Below, piece by piece: positions 49,130-57,756 of a stretch of 61,158 nucleotides of DNA (its first letter is position 1; the number at the start of each line of letters is the position of its first letter). Made by a program: the position numbers and the translations under genes. Location: NCBI GenBank assembly GCA_017539885.1, contig JAFYCC010000030.1, forward strand, positions 1 to 61,158, given 5' to 3'. A model generated the notes under the pieces. The model was not told where the DNA came from. It searched no databases and saw only the letters and a program-made list of their open reading frames with translations. Source of the DNA: Oscillospiraceae bacterium (GTDB taxonomy: Bacteria > Bacillota_A > Clostridia > Oscillospirales > Oscillospiraceae).

Positions 49130-49459
49130 ATGGAAAAGACCGCTGTTCTGATCTTCTGCAATGTTTTCATACTGCCCGGCGTCGGCATCGCGATTGCCCT
49201 GCTTTGCGGGCACGGTGCGGATCTGATCGCCGGCTTCAACACCGCCTCTCCGGAGGAAAAAGCGAAGTGGAACAAGCAGGCCCTCTGCCGCGGCGTCGGC
49301 GCGATACTGCTGCTGGGGATGCTCCTCATCGAACTGACGGTCATCGGCGGCGCTCTGGGCCTGATGCCGCTCGTGTGGATCCCTCTCGCGCTTTTCTTCG
49401 TCGTTATCGTTCTGGGCGTCGTCTGGATCAACAGGGACAGACGCTTCAGGAAAAAGTAA
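49130..49459 (+). CDS. DUF3784 membrane protein
   Basis: A 109-residue protein with three membrane segments. CGHGADLIAGFNTASPEEKAK and NKQALCRGVGAILLL are the family hallmark (AGYNT, EK.K, LCR). The second and third membrane segments follow. The function of the family is unknown. The start follows GGGGGG. Its stop codon overlaps the left arm of a 26-bp perfect inverted repeat. Confidence 0.85.
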   Translation: MEKTAVLIFCNVFILPGVGIAIALLCGHGADLIAGFNTASPEEKAKWNKQALCRGVGAILLLGMLLIELTVIGGALGLMPLVWIPLALFFVVIVLGVVWINRDRRFRKK

Positions 49460-49520
49460 GGGAATACGAACATCGCCGCCCGACTTTGTCACTGGTCGGG
49501 CGGCGATGTTCGTATTCCCT
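49459..49520. terminator. 26-bp perfect inverted repeat between convergent genes
   Basis: Arms 49459-49484 and 49495-49520 pair without mismatch around a 10-base loop. The left arm includes the last base of the DUF3784 stop codon. There is no T tract on either side, so it may work as a Rho-type or steric terminator. Confidence 0.65.
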
Positions 49521-49536
49521 GTCGGCGGAAAAGGCT

Positions 49537-50277
49537 TCAGGCCTCGTCGAGCATGGAGTGCAGCAGTTTCTGTGTATAGGGATGCTGCGGGTTTTCATAG
49601 AGCTGTTCGGTCGGCGCGGTCTCAACGATGCAGCCCTTCTCCATTACCATCACGCGGTCGCAGATCTGATAGATCACGTTCAGGTCGTGGGAGATGAACA
49701 GATAGCTCAGGCCAAGTTCGGCGCGCAGCTGCCGCAGCAGTTCCAGGATCTGTGCCTGGATGGTCACATCCAGCGCGCTCACAGGCTCGTCGGCGATGAT
49801 CAGCCGCGGCCGCTGAATAAGCGCCACAGCGATAGACACACGCTGGCGCTGCCCTCCGGAGAGTTCGCGCGGCTTGCGGGAGGCGTACTCCGCGCCGAGC
49901 CCGACGCGCTCGAGCATATCCATCACGCGCCGTTTCCGCTCAGGCGCATCGTACTTGCCGAAGATGCGCAGCGGCTCCTCTACGATCCAGCCCACCGTCC
50001 TGGCGGGGTTGAGACTGCCGAAAGGATCCTGAAATACCATCTGCGGGCGTTTGCTGTAGTGGATGACATCTCCGGAGATCTCCTTGTGGATGCCGAGGAT
50101 GGCCTTGCTCAGCGTGGACTTTCCGCAGCCGCTCTCGCCCACGAGTCCGAGTATCTCCCCCTCGTTGAGGCAAAAGCTCACATCGTGCAGCACCTCGACG
50201 CGCTTCTTTTTCCCCAGCATGCTGGTCGAGCTATACCACGCGCAGAGATCTTTGACTTCCAGTATCGGCTGCGTCAT
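49537..50277 (-). CDS. Oligopeptide ABC transporter ATP-binding protein, OppF-like
   Basis: A 246-residue ATPase with Walker [11 protein letters not shown]-loop [17 protein letters not shown], signature [15 protein letters not shown], Walker [15 protein letters not shown] and switch [11 protein letters not shown]. The NPART stretch and the C-terminal [11 protein letters not shown] mark the OppF/DppF group. It lacks the long C-terminal extension of OppF proteins from some species. The ATG overlaps the OppD-like stop by 4 bases; the gene is last in the five-gene operon. Confidence 0.93.
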   Translation of the reverse strand: MTQPILEVKDLCAWYSSTSMLGKKKRVEVLHDVSFCLNEGEILGLVGESGCGKSTLSKAILGIHKEISGDVIHYSKRPQMVFQDPFGSLNPARTVGWIVEEPLRIFGKYDAPERKRRVMDMLERVGLGAEYASRKPRELSGGQRQRVSIAVALIQRPRLIIADEPVSALDVTIQAQILELLRQLRAELGLSYLFISHDLNVIYQICDRVMVMEKGCIVETAPTEQLYENPQHPYTQKLLHSMLDEA

Positions 50278-51050
50278 GGTCTGCCTCCGATCCGCGGGAT
50301 CGCCGCAATGAGCTTCTTGGTGTATGCGTCCTGCGGGTTTTCGTAAATGTCGCGGCAGGTTCCCATCTCCACGATATGGCCGTTCTGCATCACCGCCACG
50401 CGCTCGCACAGGCGGCGCACGACGTTCAGGTCGTGGGAGATGAAGAGGATGCCCATACCGCTTTCCGCGTTGATGCGGTGCAGGAGTTTCAGGATCTGCG
50501 CCTGTACGGTCACGTCGAGCGCGGTGGTCGGCTCGTCGGCGATGAGCAGCTTCGGCCGGTTGATGATCGCGGCGGCGATCATGGCGCGCTGGCGCTGTCC
50601 GCCGGAGAGCTGGTGCGGATACTTGCGGTAGCAGACCTCCGGTTCGGGAAGCTCCACGTCCGCCATCACTTCCAGCGCGCGCTGTTTGCGCTCGGCCGGC
50701 GGCATGTCGGTGTGCAGGAGGAGGCTCTCCTCCACCTGCTGTCCGATACGCATCGTGGGATCCAGGCTCGTCATCGGTTCCTGAAAGACCATGCCGATCT
50801 CATTGCCCTGCAGCTTGCGCAGTTCGTCACGCGGGCAGCTGAGCAGCTCGCGCCCCATGAACTCCACTCTGCCGGAGGTCACAGCGCGGCTGCGGCCGAT
50901 GAGTCCGGCGACGGTGAGCGCGGTGATCGTCTTGCCGCTGCCGCTCTCGCCCACGAGCCCGAGCCGCTCGCCTTCCGCCATGTCAAGGTCGATGCCGTGG
51001 ACGGCCTCTCCGTCCTCAAAGGAGATGTGCAGATTTCGAATCTTCAGCAT
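50274..51050 (-). CDS. Oligopeptide ABC transporter ATP-binding protein, OppD-like
   Basis: A 258-residue ATPase with Walker [11 protein letters not shown]-loop [17 protein letters not shown], signature [15 protein letters not shown], Walker [15 protein letters not shown] and switch [26 protein letters not shown] marks the OppD/DppD group. The Thr-Ile after the Walker lysine (GKTI) is also typical of OppD. It pairs with the OppF-like ATPase. The ATG shares one base with the permease stop (TGATG). Confidence 0.93.
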   Translation of the reverse strand: MLKIRNLHISFEDGEAVHGIDLDMAEGERLGLVGESGSGKTITALTVAGLIGRSRAVTSGRVEFMGRELLSCPRDELRKLQGNEIGMVFQEPMTSLDPTMRIGQQVEESLLLHTDMPPAERKQRALEVMADVELPEPEVCYRKYPHQLSGGQRQRAMIAAAIINRPKLLIADEPTTALDVTVQAQILKLLHRINAESGMGILFISHDLNVVRRLCERVAVMQNGHIVEMGTCRDIYENPQDAYTKKLIAAIPRIGGRP

Positions 51051-51841
51051 CAGGCATCCCCCATTCCCTCGCTGAGCAGGGCAAAGCCCAGAATCAGCAG
51101 CACGATGGCGATACCCGTGCCCAGCGCCATCCACGGCGCGGAGAACAGATATGCCTGACTGTCGGAGAGCATGCGGCCGAGACTGGCCTCCGTCGGGGAT
51201 ACGCCGATGCCCAGAAAGCTCATGCCGGCTTCGGCAAGCACGGCGTTGTTAAAGCCGATGGCAACGCTGCGAAGCAGCGTTTTTCCCGTGTTCGGCAGAA
51301 TATGCAGGAACATGACGCGCAGATGGCTCGCGCCCATCAGGCGCGCCGAGCGCACATAGTCGAGGTTCTTCTGCGCGGCGAATTCCGTACGCACCACGCG
51401 GGCGAAGCTCGGAATGAACAGTATCCCGAGCGCCAGAATGACGTTGTATTTGCCCGGGCCGGTCAGGCTGAGGATCACAAGCGCCAGCAGGATGCTCGGG
51501 AACGCGGAGAGTGCGTCGTTCAGGCGCATGAGTCCCTCGTCCACCCAGCCGCCGAAATAGCCGGTGAGCGCACCGATCACGACGCCGACGAAGCCTCCGA
51601 TGGCTACCGTACAGAAGGCGATGAGCAGCGTCGCGCCCGCGCCCGTGAGCACGCGCGAGAGGATGTCCCGCCCGAAGTTGTCCGTGCCGAGAAGATGCAG
51701 CAGGCTCGGGCCCTGTGAGCGGGCGGCACTCATGGCGTTGGGGTCGTAGGGAGTCCAGATCCGGCCGATGAGAATCAGCAGGATCATTGCCCCGGCGATG
51801 ACGCCGCCCCATATCAGGTTGTGATTTCTCTGTTTGGGCAT
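51050..51841 (-). CDS. Oligopeptide ABC transporter permease, OppC-like
   Basis: A 263-residue permease with about six membrane segments. The N-terminal segment is followed by HLLGTDNFGRDILSRVLTGA, a signature of OppC/DppC. The EAA loop ARLMGASHLRVMFLHILPN contacts the ATPases. ALLSEGMGDA at the C-terminus is close to the ALNLLGDGLRD type. It lies 4 bases after the OppB-like stop. Confidence 0.95.
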   Translation of the reverse strand: MPKQRNHNLIWGGVIAGAMILLILIGRIWTPYDPNAMSAARSQGPSLLHLLGTDNFGRDILSRVLTGAGATLLIAFCTVAIGGFVGVVIGALTGYFGGWVDEGLMRLNDALSAFPSILLALVILSLTGPGKYNVILALGILFIPSFARVVRTEFAAQKNLDYVRSARLMGASHLRVMFLHILPNTGKTLLRSVAIGFNNAVLAEAGMSFLGIGVSPTEASLGRMLSDSQAYLFSAPWMALGTGIAIVLLILGFALLSEGMGDA

Positions 51842-51845
51842 GGTA

Positions 51846-52787
51846 TCACCGCAGACGAAGTCTTGGATCCAGATACTGATTGATGATGTCCGCCGCCGTG
51901 TTTACGACGATGACGATGGTCGCAAGGATGACGATGATGGCCTGCACGACGGGGTAATCGCGGTTGCCGATGGCGCTCAGCAGAAGCCGTCCGAGACCGG
52001 AGATCGTGAAGATCTGCTCGACGATGATGCTCCCGGCAACGATGTCCGCGAGTGTAAATGCCAGGAATGTCACGACCGGCAGCATGGCATTGCGCAGCAG
52101 ATGACGCCGGATGACGCCCTTTGTGTCGTTGCCGCGGCTGTAGGCCGTGCGCGCGTAATCCTTGCCGTATTCCGAGAGGATGTTGCCTCGCAGAAGCTTG
52201 ATGACCATCGTACATTTCGGCAGCGCGATGGCGAGCGCGGGGAAAATGAGGTTGAGCAGGAAGCGTCCGACGCTCACCTTATAGGACACGAACTCGCCCG
52301 GTGTGAACCACTTGAGTACGAGGCCGAAGAGAAATGTGAACAGGATGCCGATAAAGAAGGACGGCACGCTCATCAGGATCTGGTTGACCACACCGAAGAG
52401 CCGGTCGATGAAGCTGTTCGCGCGCCATGCCAGCCCCACGCCCGCAGGTATGGAGATGAGCAGCACAAGAAGAAAGCTCATGGCCGAGAGGCAAAGCGTT
52501 ACGGGCAGTTTGTCGGAGAGCAGCTGGGCCACGGGCTGCTGATAAGCATAGCTCACACCGGGATCGCCGCGCAGCATGCCGGTGAGCCAACGCCAGTAGC
52601 GCGCGGGGATGGAGCCGGTGAGGCCGAGCGTCTCGCGCAGCGCGGCGACCTTTTCAGGCGTCGCGCTCGTGCCGAGCAGCTTCGTGGTGGGATCACCGGG
52701 GATAATCTGGAAAGCCAGAAACGCCAGTACGGACACCAAAAGAAGCGTGACGATCAGCATGCCGATTTTCTTGACGATATAACGCAT
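51846..52787 (-). CDS. Oligopeptide ABC transporter permease, OppB-like
   Basis: A 313-residue permease. RYIVKKIGMLIVTLLLVSVL and FQIIPGDPTTKLLG open the protein as in OppB/DppB. The EAA loop is YARTAYSRGNDTKGVIRRHL, and VEQIFTISGLGRLLLSAI follows near the C-terminus. There are about six membrane segments. It follows the binding-protein gene by 42 bases. Confidence 0.95.
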   Translation of the reverse strand: MRYIVKKIGMLIVTLLLVSVLAFLAFQIIPGDPTTKLLGTSATPEKVAALRETLGLTGSIPARYWRWLTGMLRGDPGVSYAYQQPVAQLLSDKLPVTLCLSAMSFLLVLLISIPAGVGLAWRANSFIDRLFGVVNQILMSVPSFFIGILFTFLFGLVLKWFTPGEFVSYKVSVGRFLLNLIFPALAIALPKCTMVIKLLRGNILSEYGKDYARTAYSRGNDTKGVIRRHLLRNAMLPVVTFLAFTLADIVAGSIIVEQIFTISGLGRLLLSAIGNRDYPVVQAIIVILATIVIVVNTAADIINQYLDPRLRLR

Positions 52788-52829
52788 GCTTTGTCACTCC
52801 TTTCGGTGTCCGTCTTTTGCGATCCGGTC

Positions 52830-54386
52830 TTACTTGTAATACACGGTGGAGAGATCCATCGCGTAGAGCGGGTAGAACTGATAGCCGCCGAGCGTGGCCT
52901 TGATGGCGACAAGGTCGCACATATCCTGGATATAGAGGTTGGCCGCCTGCTCGGTGAGGATGGTCTCGCAGCGCTTGTACAGCGCGGTCTGCTCAGCGTC
53001 GTCGACGCTTGCGTTCGCTTTGTCGAGCGTCTCGTCGTACTCGGCGTTGTTGAAATTGATCATGTTGCCGCTCGCGTCGCTGCGCCAGCGGTCGAGCATC
53101 GCGCCGGCCGTGAGGTTCTTGGCGTCGAAGCCGATCACGGTCGCCTGGAAATCGCGGCCCTGATAGGTGTCCTTGAGCCAGGCGCTCCACTCAACGGCTT
53201 TGATGGATGCGTTGATTCCGATGGCTCGAAGCTGCTCGACCACGACCGTCGCGGTATCCATGTGCGGCTGATAGGCCGAGGGAACGGTGATCTCCAGATC
53301 AAAGCCGTTCGGGTACCCCGCCTCGGCAAGCAGGCTCTTGGCCTTCTGCACGTCGTACTTGTAGTAATCCACGAGTTCCGGCATGAAGTACTTGCCGAAA
53401 GCAGGATAGATACTGCTGCCTACGGCGGTGCCGCGGCCGTCGGCAAGATAGGTCATGATCTCGTCACGGTTGATGGCGTAACTCATGGCCTGGCGCACCT
53501 TCAGATTGCTGAGCGGCTCCACGGCGTTGTTCAGATACACAGCCTGCACGAGGTTCATCGTGCCCTCAAGAATGTCGAAGTCGCTGCCGAGTTCGGCTGC
53601 CTGCACAGAGGTCAGATGGCTGCACAGATCGACCGCGCCGCTCTTAAGGGAGAGCACGAGCGTGGAGGGATTCTCAATGATCTTGAATGTGACGGTCTTC
53701 AGTCTGGCCTTCTCGCCCCAGTAGTCATCGAACCGCTCGAGCACGAGATTTTCCTGTGCGGCCCGGGAAACGAAGCGGAAGGGGCCGGTGCCGACGGGCG
53801 CAGTTGCCTGATCTTCATACCCCTCGGGTACGATGGCCGCGGTCAGTGCCGCGAGGAATGCGGGCGAACTCTTCGTCAGCTTGATGACGACGGTATCCTC
53901 GCCCTCGGCTCTGACCTCTTCAACGATGTCGAAGCCGTCCACCGTCACGTCGCCGTACTCGCCCATGCAGCGACGCAGAGAATAAAGAACGTCCCCGACC
54001 GTCACCAAGTTGCCGTTGTGGAACCGGACGCCTTCACGCAGTTTGAACGTGTAGACGTCTCCGGAGTCGGAAACGACGTACTCTTTGGCGACAGCGGGGA
54101 ACAGATTGCCTTCGCTGTCGGGCTTCATGAGCCCTTCGAATACGTTGAACAGAACTTCCCTGGTTCCTGCGGCCTCCATACGGTGAGGGTCAAGACTTTC
54201 GCCAAGGTCCTGCGCAATGGCAACAACGATGCTGTCCTTCGCGCTTGCACCCGGCGCGGGCGAGCCTTCAGTCGAGTTTGCCGGACCATTCGGGGTATTC
54301 GGCTTGCCGCCTCCGCATGCGCAGAGTGCCGCAGCCAGACACAGAACGGCCGTCAGGAGAGCGATGAGCTTTGCGGATTTCTTCAT
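52830..54386 (-). CDS. Oligopeptide ABC transporter substrate-binding lipoprotein (SBP family 5)
   Basis: A 518-residue lipoprotein. The lipobox is AALCACGGG, followed by a Pro/Ser/Gly spacer. SBP_bac_5 landmarks are VAIAQDLGESLDPHRMEA, NVFEGLMKPDSEGNLFPAVA, FKLREGVRFHNGNLVTVGDV, APVGTGPFRFVS, YLNNAVEPLSNLKVRQAMSY and AINRDEIMTYL. It binds peptides, or possibly other solutes such as nickel or glycans, outside the membrane. It is the first gene of the operon, behind a consensus-like promoter. The start follows AAGGAGAAAAA. Confidence 0.94.
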   Translation of the reverse strand: MKKSAKLIALLTAVLCLAAALCACGGGKPNTPNGPANSTEGSPAPGASAKDSIVVAIAQDLGESLDPHRMEAAGTREVLFNVFEGLMKPDSEGNLFPAVAKEYVVSDSGDVYTFKLREGVRFHNGNLVTVGDVLYSLRRCMGEYGDVTVDGFDIVEEVRAEGEDTVVIKLTKSSPAFLAALTAAIVPEGYEDQATAPVGTGPFRFVSRAAQENLVLERFDDYWGEKARLKTVTFKIIENPSTLVLSLKSGAVDLCSHLTSVQAAELGSDFDILEGTMNLVQAVYLNNAVEPLSNLKVRQAMSYAINRDEIMTYLADGRGTAVGSSIYPAFGKYFMPELVDYYKYDVQKAKSLLAEAGYPNGFDLEITVPSAYQPHMDTATVVVEQLRAIGINASIKAVEWSAWLKDTYQGRDFQATVIGFDAKNLTAGAMLDRWRSDASGNMINFNNAEYDETLDKANASVDDAEQTALYKRCETILTEQAANLYIQDMCDLVAIKATLGGYQFYPLYAMDLSTVYYK

Positions 54387-54469
54387 GGATGTTTTTTCTC
54401 CTTCACTTGATTTGGCTCATTCAACCATATTCAGTTGTCACGCACGGAGTTATCCTCTGTGCAGAGTGC

Positions 54470-54498
54470 AGTATACAATCATTGCTCGGGCATGTCAA
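54470..54498 (-). promoter_or_regulatory. Promoter of the opp operon
   Basis: Reverse strand TTGACA (54498-54493), 17-bp spacer, TATACT (54475-54470). The leader is about 80 bases. Confidence 0.8.
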
Positions 54499-54517
54499 GT
54501 GGCTTTGTCCGCCTGTT

Positions 54518-54589
54518 CTGTCATCCGGAAACCGCGGACCGGAGGCCCCAGAAAGAGGTCCTCCGGCCCGCGCACACTCAGGATGACAG
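54518..54589. repeat. 72-bp imperfect stem-loop
   Basis: CTGTCATCC (54518-54526) pairs with GGATGACAG (54581-54589); further in, a CCGGAGG-type stem pairs around AGAAAG. It may terminate the lipoprotein gene at 54607; the ends resemble dispersed TGTCATCCTGAG-type repeats known from clostridial genomes, an impression from memory. Confidence 0.5.
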
Positions 54590-54606
54590 ATTCCGTCCGT
54601 CCCGAC

Positions 54607-55794
54607 TCAGTCCGCAAACTCGTAGGAATAGGTCGTCGTGCGAGACTCGCGAGATGCGCCGTACTCATACGACTCCACGATCCGCACGGGACGGCATTCG
54701 GCATCGTATTCGTACTCAACGGTATCCACCTCCGGATCGTCCAGATACTCGGTGCGTACGCTCTTGATATCGCCCCACTCCGTATATGTCAGCGTCTCCA
54801 CATAGTGTGTGTAGCCATTGTATGAGATACGCGAGACTTCGCCCGTCTCATCGTCGTATTCATACTCCCAGCGTCGTTCTCCCTCCATGTCGGTCTCATC
54901 CTTGCGGATCAGTTCGCCTTCTTCATTATAATCATATCTCGACTCGGTGGTGTGCTTCTCGCCGTATTCGTCGATCAGCATCGTACGTTCATTGCACAGT
55001 CTTCCGTCCTCATATTCATACTCCGTTACGGTCTGCGAGCCCGCGCCAGCGCCTTCCTCATAAACCTCGCGAATGAGCTCCCCGCTCCAGCTGTCGTAGG
55101 TATAAGTCTTCACGGAAACCGGGTAATCTTCTTCCGCGGAGGGGACCACCGTGATCTCCCCCGTCAGGTTTCCCTTTGTGTCATATTCATAATCGATGCG
55201 GAAGAGAACGTCCGTGCCGGAGTTCACCGTGCGGAAGAGAACGTCCGTAGCCGCTTCGTATATGTCCTCACGCAGCGTACCCTCGCCCTCGTTGGTACGG
55301 AACCGGGTGCTGTTGATATACGTCTCCCATTCATACTCGTAGCACGGCACACCGTAAGAGTAGACGAATTCGCTGGCGTAATCATCGGAGTCGACCGTGC
55401 GTTCGAAGCGGACGCGCCCCTCGTTGTCATAGGCCGTGAGCGTCTCGCTGCAGAAGCGCATCCTGTCTCCAGAGTCGTTCGACCAGCGGGATTCGTAGCG
55501 TTCACGGACGAAGCGAACCGCATCCTCGACATCGGTAAAATCCAGCAGCGTCCAGTCCGGCTCCCATTCCGGCTCTGGCTCCGGGGTCGGTTCCGGCTCC
55601 GGCTCTGGCTCAGGCTCCGGCTGTGCATCCGGCACGCCGGTCGGATCCTGTACGCCGTCCGGAGTCACTTCGGGAGGCACCGGGGTGACAACAATCGGCT
55701 CGACCTCCGCAGGGGCCTTCTCGCCGCCGCAGGCAGAAAATGCCGCCGTAAGGCAGAGCGCGAGCAGCAGGACAACCAGCTTCTTCCAGTACAT
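54607..55794 (-). CDS. Lipoprotein with YD-like repeats
   Basis: A 395-residue lipoprotein. Lipobox FSACGGEK; a spacer of (PE)n type (PEPEPEPEPEPTPEPEPE). The mature part has repeated units of about 20-35 residues in the style of YD/RHS repeats: IDYEYDTKGNLTGEI, KTYTYDSWSGELIREV, TEYEYEDGRLCNERT, SRYDYNEEGELIRKD, WEYEYDDETGEVSRIS, VEYEYDAECRPVRIV. It is presumably exposed outside, with an adhesive or carbohydrate-binding role. The start at 55794 follows GGGGGA, though 11 bases away; an ATG at 55815 lacks any site. Confidence 0.82.
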   Translation of the reverse strand: MYWKKLVVLLLALCLTAAFSACGGEKAPAEVEPIVVTPVPPEVTPDGVQDPTGVPDAQPEPEPEPEPEPTPEPEPEWEPDWTLLDFTDVEDAVRFVRERYESRWSNDSGDRMRFCSETLTAYDNEGRVRFERTVDSDDYASEFVYSYGVPCYEYEWETYINSTRFRTNEGEGTLREDIYEAATDVLFRTVNSGTDVLFRIDYEYDTKGNLTGEITVVPSAEEDYPVSVKTYTYDSWSGELIREVYEEGAGAGSQTVTEYEYEDGRLCNERTMLIDEYGEKHTTESRYDYNEEGELIRKDETDMEGERRWEYEYDDETGEVSRISYNGYTHYVETLTYTEWGDIKSVRTEYLDDPEVDTVEYEYDAECRPVRIVESYEYGASRESRTTTYSYEFAD

Positions 55795-55829
55795 CGGCGT
55801 TGTTCCCCCAAACATAACGTGTTTATTTT

Positions 55830-55858
55830 AGTATAGCACCCCGGGTATTTGACCGCAA
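55830..55858 (-). promoter_or_regulatory. Promoter of the YD-like lipoprotein gene
   Basis: Reverse strand TTGCGG (55858-55853), 17-bp spacer, TATACT (55835-55830). Confidence 0.6.
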
Positions 55859-56109
55859 TGCGGAAAATGGGTCCGTTTTCTGCTGCAGCACGCCCGCTCG
55901 AGCCTGTATGCGTACCGGACTTCTGTAGAATGGCCTGCAGACCGCAAATCCGGATCCCGGCATTCCAGATGGATATATCCCTCACCGGGTCTGCCTCCCG
56001 CAAAGGCCAGAGCCCGGGAATTTCTATGGAATATGCACAAACCAGAGAGCTGTTTTCGGTCTCAGATATGGCATTCAGCCAAACAATTTCGTAATCATTA
56101 TGATTTTTA
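55859..56109. other. Intergenic stretch without a recognised gene
   Basis: Between the divergent lipoprotein and hydrolase genes. An open frame of 81 codons on the plus strand shows no familiar motif and no ribosome site. Nothing else is seen. Confidence 0.5.
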
Positions 56110-56138
56110 TTGTAATATTTTGTTTCTTTTGGTATGAT
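56110..56138 (+). promoter_or_regulatory. Promoter of the SleB-like hydrolase gene
   Basis: TTGTAA (56110-56115), 17-bp spacer, TATGAT (56133-56138). Confidence 0.6.
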
Positions 56139-56230
56139 GACCGCTGTTGTCGGCAGGCCTCACGCCTGTCGACGCATATGATTTGAAACGATCCGCCAAC
56201 GAAAGGAGGCATAGCCATCTGGGTACGATT

Positions 56231-56818
56231 ATGACTTTTGCGGCCACAGTCGCGGTCTGCGCGGCTCTCGCGATGCCCGTGAGCGGGGATGCGTGGGAGT
56301 CCGACTATCTGGAGGAAATGGTCTGCGCCGTTGTCGAGGAGGACTACACGCGCGGAGAAGCCGCGGCCGAGGCGCGCAACGAAACACTCCGGCTCCTGGA
56401 TGCCGAGGACGGCGCATTTGAATTTGAGGATCTCGTGCTGCTGAGCCGGATCATGTACGCGGAGGCGGGCAGCTTCTGGCTCTCCGACGAATGGAAGATG
56501 TGCGTGGGCGAGGTCGTCCTCAATCGCGTCGCAAGCCCTGAGTTCCCGGACACGATCCGCGAGGTCCTGGAGCAGCCCGGCCAGTATTACGGCAAGAACT
56601 GCCGCTATTTCGATACGCTGCAGCCCTCGGAGCTCTGCGTGCGGCTGGCGGTGCGGCTGCTGCGCGGTGAGCGCGTGATGAACGACCCCTCTGTTGTCTT
56701 TCAGGCCAACTTCCGGCAGGGCGGCGGCGTCTTCGCAGAGTACCGGGACGAAGCGCTCGGTTCGACTTTTTTCTGCTACAGCAACCGTCCGGAACTCTAT
56801 CTTCCTGCAGAGGAATAG
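56231..56818 (+). CDS. Cell wall hydrolase, SleB family
   Basis: A protein of at least 195 residues. The N-terminus TFAATVAVCAALAMPVSG looks like a signal peptide lacking its basic start. The hydrolase domain shows LLSRIMYAEAGSFWLSDEWK, GEVVLNRVASPEFPDTIREV, EQPGQYYGKNCRYF and the C-terminal GSTFFCYSN, as in SleB/CwlJ-type peptidoglycan hydrolases, with the catalytic Glu in YAEAG. The start is unclear: the strong site AAAGGAGG (56202-56209) is 21 bases from ATG 56231 but 9 bases from an in-frame CTG at 56219. An upstream TTG (56183 or 56147) would add a basic stretch (KRSANERRH). Confidence 0.85.
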   Translation: MTFAATVAVCAALAMPVSGDAWESDYLEEMVCAVVEEDYTRGEAAAEARNETLRLLDAEDGAFEFEDLVLLSRIMYAEAGSFWLSDEWKMCVGEVVLNRVASPEFPDTIREVLEQPGQYYGKNCRYFDTLQPSELCVRLAVRLLRGERVMNDPSVVFQANFRQGGGVFAEYRDEALGSTFFCYSNRPELYLPAEE

Positions 56819-56821
56819 ATC

Positions 56822-56854
56822 AAAAAACGCCTGCGATGAACGCAGGCGTTTTTT
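56822..56854. terminator. Bidirectional terminator
   Basis: AAAAAACGCCTGCG (56822-56835) and CGCAGGCGTTTTTT (56841-56854): perfect 14-bp stem, T6 on both strands. Confidence 0.92.
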
Positions 56855-56866
56855 GATATTCAAAGC

Positions 56867-57343
56867 TTATCTGTCGATGCTCTTTTCCAGGTTGGCAACG
56901 ATGCGGCGCACCATTGAGAGCAGCTGCTCCTCTTCTTCCTTGGAGAAGCCGTCGAGCATCTCCGCGTTGACCTTGTTGAAACAGCGGCGGCACTTTTTTG
57001 CCGCTTCCTCACCCTGTGGAGTGAGCTTCGGAAGCATTCTGCGGCGATCTGCCGGATCCTGCTCCCTGCTGACATACCCCTGACGAATGAGACTCTTCAT
57101 GGAAGTCGTGATCGTCGGGTCAGACACGTGCAGCGCCTGCGCGAGGTCATTCTGCGAAACGGAGTAGTCGGAGGAGGCCGCCTTTTCCAGAATCATGAGG
57201 ATGACGGGCTGACCGGGTTCTGCCTTTACTTCGGAAACGAGACGATTGCGCAGAGCAAGCTTGTGCAGCCGATCGACGCGGCGGAGCAATCCCGGAAGGG
57301 ACATCTTATTGGACATATTCTTGTACAGTTCGTCACGAATCAT
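56867..57343 (-). CDS. MarR-family transcriptional regulator
   Basis: A 158-residue winged-helix regulator. The DNA-binding core is SVSQNDLAQALHVSDPTITTSMKSLIRQ and the wing is VSREQDPADRRRMLPKLTPQG, both typical of MarR. Flanking helices would form the dimer. It probably represses its own promoter and perhaps a transporter elsewhere; no obvious target is adjacent. The start follows AAAGGCGG. Confidence 0.92.
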   Translation of the reverse strand: MIRDELYKNMSNKMSLPGLLRRVDRLHKLALRNRLVSEVKAEPGQPVILMILEKAASSDYSVSQNDLAQALHVSDPTITTSMKSLIRQGYVSREQDPADRRRMLPKLTPQGEEAAKKCRRCFNKVNAEMLDGFSKEEEEQLLSMVRRIVANLEKSIDR

Positions 57344-57427
57344 TGTTTTATCCGCCTTTCACGTTCTGAAATGAACTTTCACGTGGCTATCCTTCGCAAA
57401 CTGACCAGTGCTCACTATGTTATACAA

Positions 57428-57456
57428 ATTATAGCATCTGTCCTGTGGGGTTGCAA
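57428..57456 (-). promoter_or_regulatory. Promoter of the marR gene
   Basis: Reverse strand TTGCAA (57456-57451), 17-bp spacer, TATAAT (57433-57428). Confidence 0.75.
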
Positions 57457-57559
57457 GCATTTTAAGTAAAGATAATTATTCTATTTTGAAAAATAATTCA
57501 TTGATTACTGTAAGAATTCACAGTATCCCTTGTGCATTTTCACAACCCGGGCGAGAAAA
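57457..57559. other. AT-rich intergenic stretch
   Basis: AT-rich sequence with AATAATT-type runs between the marR promoter and the thyA upstream region. No gene or clear site is seen. Confidence 0.5.
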
Positions 57560-57637
57560 TCATTTCGTAATGAATACCCGCAGAATCCCGGTGCTCGTGA
57601 TCACGCCTTCCCTGTCGAAAAGTGGGAAGTGCAGACC
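57560..57637 (-). pseudogene. Possible C-terminal remnant of a CBS-domain protein
   Basis: One reverse-strand frame reads HFPLFDREGVITSTGILRVF followed by ITK and a stop at 57562-57560. PLFDREG plus VITSTGILRVF resembles the end of a CBS domain (PVVDxxG, GIITSTDILRV). A stop lies about 40 codons upstream and no start is present, so only a scrap would remain. The match is short and could be chance. Confidence 0.25.
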
Positions 57638-57677
57638 CGGCCGCTCTCGCCGCAACGCTGCTGAAGCAGAATGTATG

Positions 57678-57706
57678 TTGTTCTTCTACGAGGTTTGTGC
57701 TACACT
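57678..57706 (+). promoter_or_regulatory. Promoter of thyA-folA
   Basis: TTGTTC (57678-57683), 17-bp spacer, TACACT (57701-57706). Confidence 0.6.
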
Positions 57707-57756
57707 GGTATCGGAATCTATCCACAGCACTGGAATCCATTTACGGAGGGACGTTT

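Noticed and set aside
51834..54410. Open frame of 858 codons antisense to oppB and the binding-protein gene
   Set aside because: It spans two real genes and their gap, has no ribosome site and no recognisable domain.
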